This document shows, in pieces, positions 23,600-35,276 of a stretch of 64,000 nt of DNA. The position numbers were made by a program, and so were the translations under genes. Numbering within the stretch: position 1 is the stretch's first letter; each line of letters begins with the position of its first letter. The stretch is from Prosopocoilus inquinatus (taxonomy: Eukaryota > Arthropoda > Insecta > Coleoptera > Lucanidae). The notes beneath the pieces were generated by a model. It saw only the letters and a list, made by a program, of their open reading frames with translations. It did no database searches and was not told the origin of the DNA. Location of the stretch: contig CM069872.1 in assembly GCA_036172665.1 (NCBI GenBank), positions 37,310,101-37,374,100 on the forward strand, in the 5' to 3' direction.

Positions 23600-26500
23600 C
23601 TATTATTTTATTCATGATCGAGATTGGAAGAATTACAAGAATCAAAACTTTTAAGAATGTAATCAGTTCGAGTTTCACTAACAATTCAATTAATTTGGGA
23701 AATTGGTGGTCGTTGCGATTATTGTAGGGCGACGCAAACTTATGCTTAAAATAAGTCTAAGTTTATTGTTTAGAAAAGATTTATCAAAATGCTGAACGCA
23801 GTGAATGAAGCTGTGTTAAAGATACTGCATTCAAAGTAAGAAAAATATACGCTTAAACGTAGAGGTCAATATAATGAAAAATTTCTCTAGAGAGTATATA
23901 CCTACTTTTACTCCCTAGGCAAAAATGTTTGTTATGAGTTTTGAATCATATAATTTGCTTTCCGCTCCCGATTGTGAACCAATTTTATTACAGAATTAAA
24001 TCAGAACACTTTTGCGCTGTAGATGTTTCGGATCATCTTTAAATCGTCAGTTTAACTTTAGACAATTGTTAAGTAAATGAACTGACATTTTTTGAAATTC
24101 AAAAATGATACAGAAACAATAGTCTGATTTTACGAAACAAAATGGTCGATAATGTGCTATTATGTAAACGAAAACGCTTCAATTTCACGCTCCAGAACCT
24201 CCACCGCCTCGCAGTCATATTTCACGTGGCAGAAATCCGCAGCAAACATGCGCTTACGTATTTTACTAAATTAATTGCGCATAAAAAGTTAACGCATCTG
24301 TAGATTTCACATGTGACTGCCCCGAATACTCGGCGCACGAAGAGTTCATCACCGCCGCTAATTGGTTTTGATAAACCTTTCTCGATAAAGTAATTCAAAT
24401 TATACGTACACGTAACCTCTGTTGCACAGAAGATTCCAAACAGAAATTCACTGGCTCGGCAATTAGTAAATTAATTGCACTTTGCCGACCGGCAAACTTA
24501 GCTAATCCCGCTACTTCTAATCCCGTTGTGTTACGAAACTTGTACGTAGAAGGATACGAATTAAGCTTCAATATTTTTCCCAGGATTACTCACTCCTAGA
24601 TTTTGTATTCTTTCTTTGTTTCATACAGTTCAGATAATTTTTGATCTTCGTTGAGTATACCTACGTGATACGCCCAACTTTCAAAAATATTTCGTGCAGC
24701 TCATTATAATTTTATACTTACTCAAGAAAAAAAAATCGAAAACTTCATTAATACAATACTTCTAATAACCAGGGAAAAGGATTCAGGCCACTTAGTATTG
24801 AACGCTTTTTACGCCGAATGTGCTGTTTACTCCTGCCACCTTTCTGTGGCTCCGATGCATCAAATTACATATTATTGAGTGGGAGAGAAGGATTGTAATG
24901 CGAGTGTTTGCACTTTGCAGAAATTATTGTGGGCAAGGATACAGTCCGAGTACTAAATTGTCGTACCGTTCGCGGAACAAGTGGCCCGAATTCATTTCCC
25001 TGGTAATCACAAAGTAAAAATTGTGCAAAACATATTGTAAAGCAGTACGAAACAATTATGTGCTTCAGTGTAAATTCGCTTGTTCGCATCGTCAGTAATG
25101 TTTGCATTAATTAATTTGACAATATAAATATCACATTTGACGGGCAGTTTAATTAAATAAGGGTCGCTAAATAAATTTCGCAAATCTATATCGAAAATGC
25201 AAATTCGCCGTCATAAATTACGCACCGGGAATAAATATGAGTCGAGGTGGTAGATTTAAAAATTGGAAGGCTAATTGGACCGCATGCTGTTTGATGCGCG
25301 GGAAAACATGATAACAAATCGAAAATAAATAACTGATGACCGTGACATACAAAAGTGGGCGAAATTTGATTGAAACTTTTAGCGGGAGCACAGGTCAGAT
25401 GAAATTCCGCAATAATTTGCTTTACGAGTTTACCAGAGATTGATTTAAAATATCATACAAACAGCATTATAAATCATAGTTTCGTCGACAGACATAGCTA
25501 AAATAAAAATACTTTAAGAAAAGATAACACTTAAAAAACAATTATCTTAGAAAACTGATGACAGTTCGTGTGGTGTTCTTGAAGGTATTTTCCAGAATTA
25601 ATATTTAATTGAAGTGAAACTCCAGAAATGTGTTTATTTTAACAAAAAATTTCTAGCGTTAAAATCTATGTGCAATCATAATTAAAAGTAATGTCTCTCC
25701 AATAAAATTTTAAGCCGCAATCTATAAAAATAAACAAGCGCCTATTGAATTTTATTTCATGTTTTTATTTTGTATTTGTGTACCTACTGGCTCATTTGCT
25801 TATCTGCCTATCCATTATAATGGTCAGAAGGCAACAGGGCGCAATTTAAAATAGGTAGGGGAGACATTACTAAAAAGTATGACTGTACATCCAATGCGCA
25901 TGAATTATAGAGAGAATTCATAAGTAATTAGTTGCTTCAGTTGCTGAAATTATGACTGATAAAATAATTATTATTATGTGATATATTAATATTTATTGTT
26001 GATTATTATCAATTCAACAAAAACATAGAAATTGTGATGCTTTGTGCGCAGCAGTAATACCAATGTTTTAAGATGAAAATTACTAACATACTAGCGTGAT
26101 ATATTCAACTCATTTCAATCAAATCTGGTCGCCCTAGAATAAAAATCGCTTCAATTAATTTAAATAAATGTATTAATTAAGCATTTTGTCGATTCTATTT
26201 GACGAATTCAATATTGTATTTAATTTCTACATTCATTATCAGGAGGTGTATATTATGCTGAATTGTTGAGGAATTTGTATTGTTTTATTTATTAAAAACT
26301 TTGGAATTATATTCTATTCAAACCATTTTCAATGGATAATTCAAATATAAATTTCTGACGCAAGGGCTTTATTTATTAGAATTATTAGAAACCATTGAAA
26401 ACGTGTTCGGAAATGTATATATAAAATTAAATTGGAAAGTTCTGGATATAGAGACGGTCGCAATAAAATAACTAGCGGACAATATAGAAATAGTTAAAAA

Positions 26501-27000
26501 GGAAATTAAAATGATATTTTTTCGCATTTGAGCTGCGTTCATTCATTCACTCTATTTATTACTCTTTTCGTGCTTTAGCCTTATTTTTGATACAAGTGAG
26601 AGTAAGACGGAAGTACTAAAGGAATAAACAACGAAGTTGAAAAACAAACGAAACTTTTGATGCACAGGGTGCAAGTGAAATGTGACACGCAGCATTAAAG
26701 TAATATGCTCGGGTTACAATCCATCAAAAAGCGTGGTTATTACATACTTTGTTATTTAATGTTTGTAATATTAAAATAATAAATTATATAATCATTAACT
26801 GATGTCAGCCAAGCATTGCGACAAGCATTGTAAATCGTCTGAGCTTTGCTTTTGTATACGTAAGTTGTTTGCAACAACTACCTAAGATTAAATTTTGAAC
26901 TTAAAGTATTTTTGATCTATAGCCTTCATTGCATCGTATATCGACTTACAACTTACAACCATACTTCAACAGAAAGACTGCGATTAGTCTCAGTCATGGG
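23600..27000. other. No recognised gene
   Basis: AT-rich DNA with only short motif-free frames. I see no repeat with a partner in this window. Confidence 0.4.
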
Positions 27001-27004
27001 CTAT

Positions 27005-27255
27005 TAAAATTGCAAGCAGATTTTAGGAGAATAATCACCTCGACAGTACTAAGAGAGTAGGTATTGAAAAAGTTACACGAAGGTCATTGGGGTATTTTGA
27101 GGATGAAAGAGATATAAAGGCGATATTTTTGGTGGCCTCAAATTGATAAACAAATAGAAAAAATAATTTCAAAATGTGAACCATCCCAATTGGTAAAACC
27201 AAGTCCGAAACAGGAGTATCAAAGTTGGTCACAAGCAAAAAAGCCAGGGAACGGA
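27005..27255 (+). pseudogene. Gypsy-like integrase zinc-finger fragment
   Basis: From 27061 the frame reads LKKLHEGHWGILRMKEI, a stop at 27115, then RRYFWWPQIDKQIEKIISKCEPSQLVKPSP. This is the HHCC zinc finger region of LTR-retrotransposon integrase, with one Cys changed to Ser at 27184-27186. The flanks do not continue into the catalytic core, so only about 80 codons survive. Confidence 0.85.
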
Positions 27256-27999
27256 TATATGTAGATTAGGCTAGCCCCTTCTGAAATTCTTATTTTTTTT
27301 TTGCGGCAACAATTACAAAAGAGGTTAGGTTCTCCTTGCTGTTGCAGGGCAAAAGCTAAGCGTCATTGCCTTTTTTCTTACAATTACAACTTTCCAAGAG
27401 ATTTTTGTAATAGAAGAACTCATTATTTTTTAAATGGAACACTATATGTTTTATTGCAGTTTCGGTTAGCTCTAGAGACGATAAAAATTATGTAACATTA
27501 TACTTACTTATTTTAAGTATTTACCGAGTTATTTTTAATTTTATGCAAAAAATGGGTCATATCTGATCGTCTGCCAAATTGTCAATTTTAATGATGCGAC
27601 AATCAACTTTGGACCAAAATATTTCTAAATCCCTCTACTTTTACAACATTCATCATCTTTAAAAACCTAGCGACTATCACTACAACACAACACAACACTA
27701 CGATTCAGTTCGCGTACTGTAAAATTAGTCATTTTTTCAAATGGAACACCCTGTATATTATAGTATATTTGGTTAGTGCTTTCCAACCATACATATTCTA
27801 TGGTCTTAAGATTAATCACTTGTGAGTTTTTATCACTTCTCTACAATCAACTTACGGAACGTGCTGTATAATATTTTTTTTCGTCTCAAAATCACTTAAG
27901 ATATGTATCCATACAGTTTATCGTACTTTTAGGGATTGAAATAAAAATGAATAAATAAATTCAGGAACTAAACGATTTTTTTAGGTAATTTCGGTCATG
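27256..27999. other. Repeat-like AT-rich sequence, family unknown
   Basis: TTCAAATGGAACACCCTGTA near 27737-27756 is a word I associate with termini of dispersed insect repeats, and a weaker AAATGGAACACTATATG lies near 27431, so an unidentified element may span this interval. The frame at 27301-27495 shows no motif. Confidence 0.35.
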
Positions 28000-28290
28000 T
28001 AAGAACACATTAAAAATCGGTTGGATAATCGCTGGTTAGAACGTGGTAATGCTTTGAAGTGGTCTCCATGGTTACCAGATTTCTCTCGACTTCTTTTATG
28101 GGGATATGAGTAAACAAGTGGAAAATATATATATAATATTTTTCTATAATATTATAATATAAAGGCTCAGTATCTTTCAGGATCTGCTGCATGCTAGTGG
28201 TCGTAGAGTAAGTGACCAAAATTTTTCGTAACAAATTAAAAGAGGTCAGTTCGAGATCCAAACACCAAAAGTACCAAAGTTATCCAAACA
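28000..28290 (+). pseudogene. Mariner-superfamily transposase C-terminal fragment
   Basis: DNRWLERGNALKWSPWLPDF then LLLWGYE (about 28020-28110) corresponds to the WPPRSPDL...FLWG segment holding the third catalytic Asp region of mariner-type transposases. It is changed at several residues and followed by stops. About 90 codons of weak similarity remain. Confidence 0.65.
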
Positions 28291-28389
28291 ACACTGCCGA
28301 ATAAGACAACAATTTGCTAGGCAGTAGGTCAATTAGCAATTCCAGTATTGGAGTTGAATAATGTCCATAAGATTTGAAATTTCTTCTTT

Positions 28390-29150
28390 TGAGGAATGAT
28401 GGACGAATACGTGTTTAATGCGAGTTTGGCGGAAAACTGGATATCGTTATTTACCGCAAAAGCTAATGCAGAAAAGTACTCCTATTTCTTTTGGAGGTGG
28501 TTCGTTATTTGTTCATGTGGACATTTTGATAGTCGCTCAAATCTTGTAGTTATTCGCAACGGTGCTCTTACGGGACAAAGGTACAGGGATGGTCAAAAAA
28601 GTGTTGTAGAGAATTTATACTGTGTAAACTTGCACATGCATTCATGAAGTTAAAAAAAAATGTTGTACAAGTACACTTGGCAATAATAATGTTATTAAAC
28701 AAAAATGTGATTAAATTATGATTAAAAATATTATTCAACACAGCGTTAAAGTAGCTGTGCAACACTTTTTTGAACAAATCTGTACATCGAAGATTCAGAT
28801 TTAGATTTTAGAACCTCATGAGATACCCAGAGCGGAAAATGGTGGCCAAAATTTCATACTAATATAGGATAACGCTCGTCCACATACTGTCCGAACTATT
28901 ACTTGTTATCTTCAGGTTAGGAATACACTGTTGGTATTTTGGATTGGCCAGTATGCAGTCCTGATCTAAATCCAATAGATTTCCAAGCATAGAATTATTT
29001 GGTAAGGTGCATTAGATGCCATCCAAATCCTCCTGTAACGCTCCAACAGTTAGAACTCGCTGTAATTGAGGAATGGCAGAGTATTCGTCAACAAAATCAT
29101 CGAATGCTGTGCGACGTTGTGTTGCAGTTTTACAAGCCGGAAGAGGCATG
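28390..29150 (+). pseudogene. Tc1-like transposase remnant, interrupted by a MITE
   Basis: The upstream half (28390-28590) shows SNLVVIRNGALTGQRYRDG, the region before the second catalytic Asp. After a 200-bp insertion it resumes near 28840 with a decayed MQDNARPHT-like stretch, then DWPVCSPDLNPID (about 28943-28980) and LAVIEEWQSIRQQ near 29055-29095, ending at the stop near 29148. The DDE domain order is that of Tc1. Stops and frameshifts are present. Confidence 0.85.
28582..28784. mobile_element. MITE nested in the Tc1 remnant
   Basis: Inverted ends of about 26 bp: TACAG...GGTCAAAAAAGTGTTG at 28582-28607 and its imperfect reverse complement at 28758-28784. TA at each outer edge fits mariner-type insertion at TA. 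The interior is AT-rich with no frame. It interrupts the transposase at RYRDG. Confidence 0.75.
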
Positions 29151-29342
29151 AATGTATATTATTTTTATCTGTGTATCATGGCTTTGTTACTTTCAAACTA
29201 GAGACCCTCTAGTAAAAGTCTGGCAGAATGGCGTGCATTTTTAATTGGTTCCGCTATATTTCAGCAAACGTACTTCTGCGAATCATAAGAAAGAATGGAA
29301 GTACAGTTTGTCGCAAACACTTGAGTTTGACATTGAAAATAA

Positions 29343-29402
29343 ACAAGCAAGGTTTGATAATATTGTCAACTTGACACTGACTGAACTTTTTTTGCTGAAA
29401 TT
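29343..29402 (-). repeat. SINE tail-like segment
   Basis: AAGCAAGGTT followed by GACACTGACTG and TTTTTTTGCTGAAA matches 29852-29909 in the same orientation. That second copy is the 3' part of the SINE starting at 30105. The 60-bp direct repeats flank the inverted-repeat element at 29406-29840. Confidence 0.7.
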
Positions 29403-29405
29403 TTG

Positions 29406-29840
29406 GGTTGCGTTAAGTGAACGGTTATTTTAAGCAAAATCGTTAAGTGAACGGTCAGACTGTACCACGTGATCAATCAGCTGATTAGAAAAATTGGTCG
29501 CGATTTCAAATGTGACCGGCATGGTCTGAAACGTTAAGTGGTTAGTCGGACCAATTTGACAGATCAAAATAGCAAATACGGGTGATGTGAAATAAGGATT
29601 GTAGTTAAGAGTTAGATATATTACTCTTTTTATTATCCAAATATTTAAACGAAGTAAACCCGTGGCGTATTTCACTAATTTCTAAATCTTAAAGACTCTT
29701 TCAAATCTTGTTCCATTCCCGCCCTCTTCTGTTATAATTTGTAATCATAGTGCCTACCTAGCCATTAACTGTGGCCGTTAAGTGAGCGGTTAGTAAAGTC
29801 CGACCACTTTGGTCAGAATTGCCGTTCAGTTAACGCAACC
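29406..29840. mobile_element. Inverted-repeat element with GTTAAGTGAACGG subrepeats
   Basis: The ends GGTTGCGTTAAGTGAACGG (29406 on) and the reverse complement at 29822-29840 differ at one or two bases. CGTTAAGTGAACGG recurs near 29441 and in related form near 29528 and 29774, giving several internal copies in both orientations. Length is about 435 bp. Non-coding; superfamily not assigned. Confidence 0.75.
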
Positions 29841-29844
29841 TTGG

Positions 29845-30105
29845 CTTTAAAAGAGCAAGCAAGGTTAGAAAGTATCAATGTGACACTGACTGGACTTTTT
29901 TGCTGAAAGATGGCTGACTCTGCCAGACTCTCTATTCCAAACCTCCTCAGCGTTGAAGGGGAAGCAGTGTCGAATTTTATCCCCAACACTGAAGGGCACG
30001 TAAATTGAATAGCGACCATCCCCGAAAAATATCCCGAGTGTGTTTCGAACCCATGACCATGCGATTGCAAGCTTGGTCCCTTACCACTTGGACCGTTCAG
30101 GCGTT
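29845..30105 (-). mobile_element. tRNA-derived SINE
   Basis: On the minus strand, a tRNA-like head has an A-box-like segment GTCCAAGTGGTAAGG (near 30094-30080) and a B box GGGTTCGAAAC (30052-30042), spaced as in a tRNA. It is followed by a body of about 190 bp ending in the AAAAAAGTCCAGTCAGTGTC tail region. The acceptor stem is not well formed, so this is a SINE rather than a working tRNA. Transcription would be by RNA polymerase III from the internal boxes. Confidence 0.7.
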
Positions 30106-31360
30106 TTCAAAAGTTCTTTTTCTTGGAAATTTGCGAAGCTAATATTTGTGAATGGGATATTACAGCATTCTTTAAAATTATCACAGATGGGGAAAAACTT
30201 CCTGCATCAAAATTTTGAAAATACAGACCAACTTATCAATGCAAAGAAATAGAAACCTTTTCTCGAAGTAGAAGCTTGTCTAAATAGCAGATGCACTGAG
30301 TTACTATTGGTTGTAATACACCAAGTTGAACAAAGGGAATAAAATTCAAATTCACAGTTCACAAAAAATTATTCTGCAAAATAAATCTATACAAACTACA
30401 TATGTATATATCTCACATGAGCTTGACTGGCGAGTGACTGCGAACTATATTAAGAAAAATATTATTTTTTTTAGAGCAGCAATAATGAAAGTAATGGAGT
30501 TATCTAATAGAAATAATAATATTTAGTATTTAGGTAAGTTGTAGATACTTCAAAGTTGTCCAACAAATACAGAAGAAAATGCGACAAATGAGAAGGGTTA
30601 AAAGGAAAATTAATTAATTAAATAAAAATAACCCGTTGAAACTGTTGCAAATACTATTAATGACAAAATCACAGAACTAAATAAATTGACGAACGGACAC
30701 AATGTGTCAACGCGACTGAAAATACTGTAATACTAGAGAGAATGGTACGTCAAGCTTGAGGATAGTTTGATAGTGGAAATCACCCGGCAGTCATGTCAAT
30801 GACAATTACGACAGTTTCAGCAACGAAAAGAAAGAATTCGAAACGAGCACCATGTGCATTAATATTCAACGCTGCACACTCGTTATTTTCGTCCTTTTGT
30901 TGTAGTTTAACATAAAAAAAGTGTTAATTATCAGCTAAAAGCAAAAGAAACTTTATAGGGGTTTCAGTTAAAATTTCATTATTTGTCCACGAAATAGGAT
31001 GATCAATGCGCATCGTAATAAATTAAATATAATAATGCCTGTGACGAACAACTTAAATTAATCTGGTCAGTAAGGTTTTAAGTGTTTATTTTCTTAGTGG
31101 TTGTAAGGCGGGGGGACAGGGATTAATTTAATACTGAGATTTGGGACTTCATTATTGAAACCAAACAAAATGAGGGTGCGCCCTATTCGCACACCTTACT
31201 TATTTGAAAATGGAGTGTCCTTGCTAAAAGGCGGCAATAGAATAAATTAACCATTATCTAAGATCTGATTAACCGTAAATCCTGTTAACTGTGCGGCTAA
31301 TGTCGGCGGCGTTAAGCTGTAGGCAGCGTCAGATTATAAGAGCTCAACGTCTCCCGTCTT
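30106..31360. other. No recognised gene
   Basis: AT-rich until about 31.2 kb, after which GC rises. Short frames only and no recognised motif. Confidence 0.4.
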
Positions 31361-31363
31361 GTG

Positions 31364-31393
31364 CCGTCGTCGGCGTCGTCGTCGTCGTCGTCG
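31364..31393. repeat. GTC microsatellite in GC-rich patch
   Basis: GTC triplets, interrupted once by GGC, repeated about ten times. It sits in a GC-rich patch (31.3-32.1 kb) that contrasts with the surroundings, possibly a conserved non-coding or promoter-proximal region; no exon is supported. Confidence 0.85.
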
Positions 31394-34300
31394 GAACATA
31401 TTCTGAGACTCTGAAATCGGTAGACGCTTACACCCGAAACTAATAAAGTTTCAACCATCCCTTATTCAGCGCGGAAAATATTAATCTTGCGTTCAGGTGA
31501 CGTTTCGCGAAATTAATTTCCCCCATCCGTCCTGACTTGACGGTGTGTAATTGTCGTGCATGATACCCCATGGAAAGTCCGGCTACGATTAATTAACTTT
31601 CCGTGCACATACGTGTTCAAATGAAACGCAGAATTGGCCTCGCATTAAATCTTGTTTACAGGTGGAACACTTCGTCTTAATTAAAGCGCAGAAAAAAAGC
31701 TCTGCAAATAAAAGTGGTAAGAAATTCGCGACGAAAAACTTCCAAATCATTCGGAAACTTTACTATCCCGGCTTAATTCTTTCTTCCTTTTTTCTTTTTT
31801 AGGAGGTGAGGGGGTTCAACTGGTCGCCATCTTTTGCACGTCCGTCTCTTATGAAGTATGAAACGGGCGTTAGTTTTAAAAAACATCGCCGAGCTCGTCG
31901 GGTGCCGCCTTTATCTTCTCGGCAGATTTTTATTGTTTTCTTTTACCCGTTTATAGTTACGTCCGCTCGTTTCTTCCCTCGATGTTATGGCTTCGTGCTG
32001 TTGGATGCCCGTGTCAATCACGGTTATCGTCTTACCACGGCGAGTCCCATCTATTTATTACACAGGGGAATCGAGATTAAGTAATAGTAAATTTCAAATA
32101 AAGGTATCGGATGTACTGGATGCTATTTATAGGGTTCGACGATAAAATCGATAGATAGCTCGTTGCTTTATACTTTTTTTACACTTTATTGTTCGCTTTG
32201 ACTAGCAAACGTTTTTTTAAACATTCATAAAATTTTATGGCATTTTGAAACTGTTCATTTCACATTATTTGTTTTTATTTTACGTTTTCATTTATAGTAA
32301 CTTGGTTAACCTGACAATGAATTAGCAAATCATTATAATTTTCTTTAATAATAATTCCAATGACCTGGTTGAATTTTATAACATAAGCGATCATTCTCTT
32401 CCTTTCTCTCTTTCAAAAGATGTTAAAATGCGCACTGTAACATTTGCAGTTAACATGAAAAAGTACTGCACTGACGCCCCGCATAATTTATAAGCCTGTT
32501 TCAAGAAAGCGAAGCCATCACACGTGTGCTTGCTTATGTGTGTGTGTGAAAATCGCGACACATATCTCCTGTCAATCTTCCGTAATTTGTAACCGATGTC
32601 GCTTCTTGATCGACCATTATATCCTCCTGCTTTTGTGATTTCACCCTCTACTGGGACAGATACAGTACTTTTCTATTACGTGAACGTTCGGGCGTCTCTT
32701 TAAAGCCGTAAAATAAATTTTAGCTCCTCCACGTCTCACCCCACGCTCAAATTATCTCATGCAAAAATATTGCTTTTTATCGATTTTTTTTTCTTAGTAA
32801 TTGAATTTCTGGATTGAATCAGAGCTAAACGCTTTCGAATTTTCAATTGGAAAGAAAAAGATACTTTCTTCTTAGGAGCGGAGGAGTTTCATTACAAATT
32901 CAAAACGGTGACGCTCAACATTAAATTAAGAAGGCTTTAAAACACCTTGTATATTTGTTTCTTTGTAGTTAAAGCTCATTCGCTTCCTTTACTGCTCATG
33001 AATTTTTAAAATTTATCGCTCTTTAGCTCACTTTATGTCTCGAAGCTGCATTTATTTTCTGCGAAAGTTAGGGGTAATGTATGTCTCACAGTTTACTTTA
33101 TAATGTTTTTAATACTACCTACGTTTTATAAAAATGCGACTAATGGAGGGAAATGGAAAGTTAGGTATGCTTTAAAATTCTTCAAAGTCATTGAATTTTT
33201 AAAAGTATAATTGTACTTCAGGTCAGATTCACATTATATCAAGCGCAGAGTGCTTATTTGCCATTTATTATTTAGAGTATTTACATAATTCTAAAAGAGA
33301 TTTCAGTTGATGTTTCTGAAACAAATTGTGCAAATACAGTATAATCTAAAGTAACGATTGCACTAGTTGATTCGGACTTTCGAAATGTTCGGATTATCGA
33401 ACTCAGCTCAGAAAATAAATAATCACTGAGGATATTCGCATTTTTAAAATTGATTCATCTGTATTTCACTAGGGCAGAGAGATTGAAGGGTAATATGAGC
33501 CTATTCGTGGTCATTCTTACGTTGTTATTGCAAGTGATCAAAATTAAGGAGAAAGTTATTGTGAAAAAGCCTTTCCTGTCATCTCAGTTCTGTAGTGGTA
33601 CTGAACATTCTACGATTGCTTATACAAGCGTTTTCTAAAGTACTTATTCCGTAACTGAAACATTTTGCCATCTCATAAACTTCATATTTGTAAGAGAAAG
33701 TGAAAGAAAGAGAGTAGTCCAAACGTTTCTTTGTGATACCCGTGCTTAACATGTATTTATTCTTATTGTTTAAACCTTATATCCGAATATTTTTCTCTCG
33801 ACGGTTAAACTTGGAAAAAATTAGTCATTTCCTCTTGATTTTGTCAAGTATCCTTCTTTGTGAAAGAGCAAAAGGGTTGAAGTGTATACAAGGTCGTTTC
33901 TACCTTGTTATCGATACTGATGGAATATTAATTTGTGATTTTTTATTCAAGCAAAATAGGTAATCTTCTCTTACCAATTATCCTACGAATTTCAATATTC
34001 CCACAATGAAAAGTTCTTTATCAGAGAAGTACCTGCAGAAACCCACCTCATTCTTTCGTTTATCGATTAATTAACGTATTTCCTTTTAGAAGTAGTCTCC
34101 ATTCTAAATTGCAATTTAATGCAAACTGAACTCGTCAACTGACTGAATAGTTAACGTGCTATAATTAATAGCAAAGCTACTTTTCCTGCTTTGGAGATTT
34201 GGAGAATTGTGTATTTGTGAAATTTTGTGATTGGTTTCCGTCGATCACATGTTCCACATCACTTCCCCTACTAACAAATTAACAAATTACGTCAAACATA

Positions 34301-35100
34301 CATACTTCATACTCCCTCTTTAATCCCTAATTGTGCAAATATCCAAAACAGGAAAAGCATATTTAAGACAGCAGTTCTTCTTTCCTCATGGTGGTGGTGG
34401 GAATCATTCCGCTGTTCGAATTAAAAAGATGATGTTGGGATTATGACTTCGAGTTTCCACTGTTTGGATTACTTGAGATTCGTATTCGGATTAAAGAGGT
34501 TATACTGTACCTCCTTTCAGTTCAAAGATAAATCTGTAGATCTTTTCGGCTCTTTAAATCATTCCTTAAATATGTTAATCGAATTTTAAGCCCAATTGAA
34601 GTATCATGTAATATGCGATAAAATGGACGCATTAGTAATTTCAGAATTCTTTTAGACATCGTATTTATTACAAGGAAAAACACATTTAGTTATTATATTT
34701 TTTATTATTTAAGTATTTAATTATAATTAATTATGATTAATTATTTCGAAGCAATAATTAGTTTAATGCATAAGGAAGAATAAGTGGTTTTAAGTTCTAT
34801 GGTAAGAAGTGTTTCGGGTTATTAAAGTATAAAAGTAATCGATGGTCGTAGTATCAAGAAAAGACAAAAACTAATTGAATCATATATTTTAGTGGCTGAA
34901 ATTAGAATTATAAATGGGAATTTGAGGCGATGATTGATGCGCGCTGAAGACTAGCTCGCCTCAGTATCTAACGTAAGAGCGCTGCATTATTCATTGGCCG
35001 CGATAAAAGGATTTGCCTTAAAACTTTTATCTGAACGGTAATTTGTTTACAAAATAGCCGTTCAACAAAAAACTTCGCACCTCCGGTGTTTGAATAAATA
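31394..35100. other. No recognised gene
   Basis: The 92-codon frame at 31806-32084 lies in the GC-rich patch and has no domain I recognise. From 32.1 kb on, AT-rich, with a GTGT run near 32538-32549. No repeat partner seen. Confidence 0.4.
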
Positions 35101-35276
35101 GAATGAGGGAAGCGAAGATATTGGCTTTGTTCAACTCGGGGATCAACCGTTCCCATATTGGATTGCAAGAGATCTCCAAGATTGTGAGGGATTTGCAGCG
35201 GTCCCAAATCGAAACAGAACATTTCATCCAACTTTTCCTACGTGACTCTAATACGGGCATTACGCGACTTCGATAA
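35101..35276 (+). pseudogene. Possible mariner/Tc1 helix-turn-helix fragment
   Basis: From an ATG at 35103 the plus strand reads MREAKILALFNSGINRSHIG then ISKIVRDLQR, stopping at 35276. The start resembles the first helix-turn-helix of mariner-type transposases (RAKIL-ALF-G pattern). No catalytic region follows. The two minus-strand frames over the same bases look like shadows. Confidence 0.3.

Noticed and set aside
31806..32084. 92-codon frame in GC-rich DNA
   Set aside because: No motif recognised; GC content alone lengthens frames.
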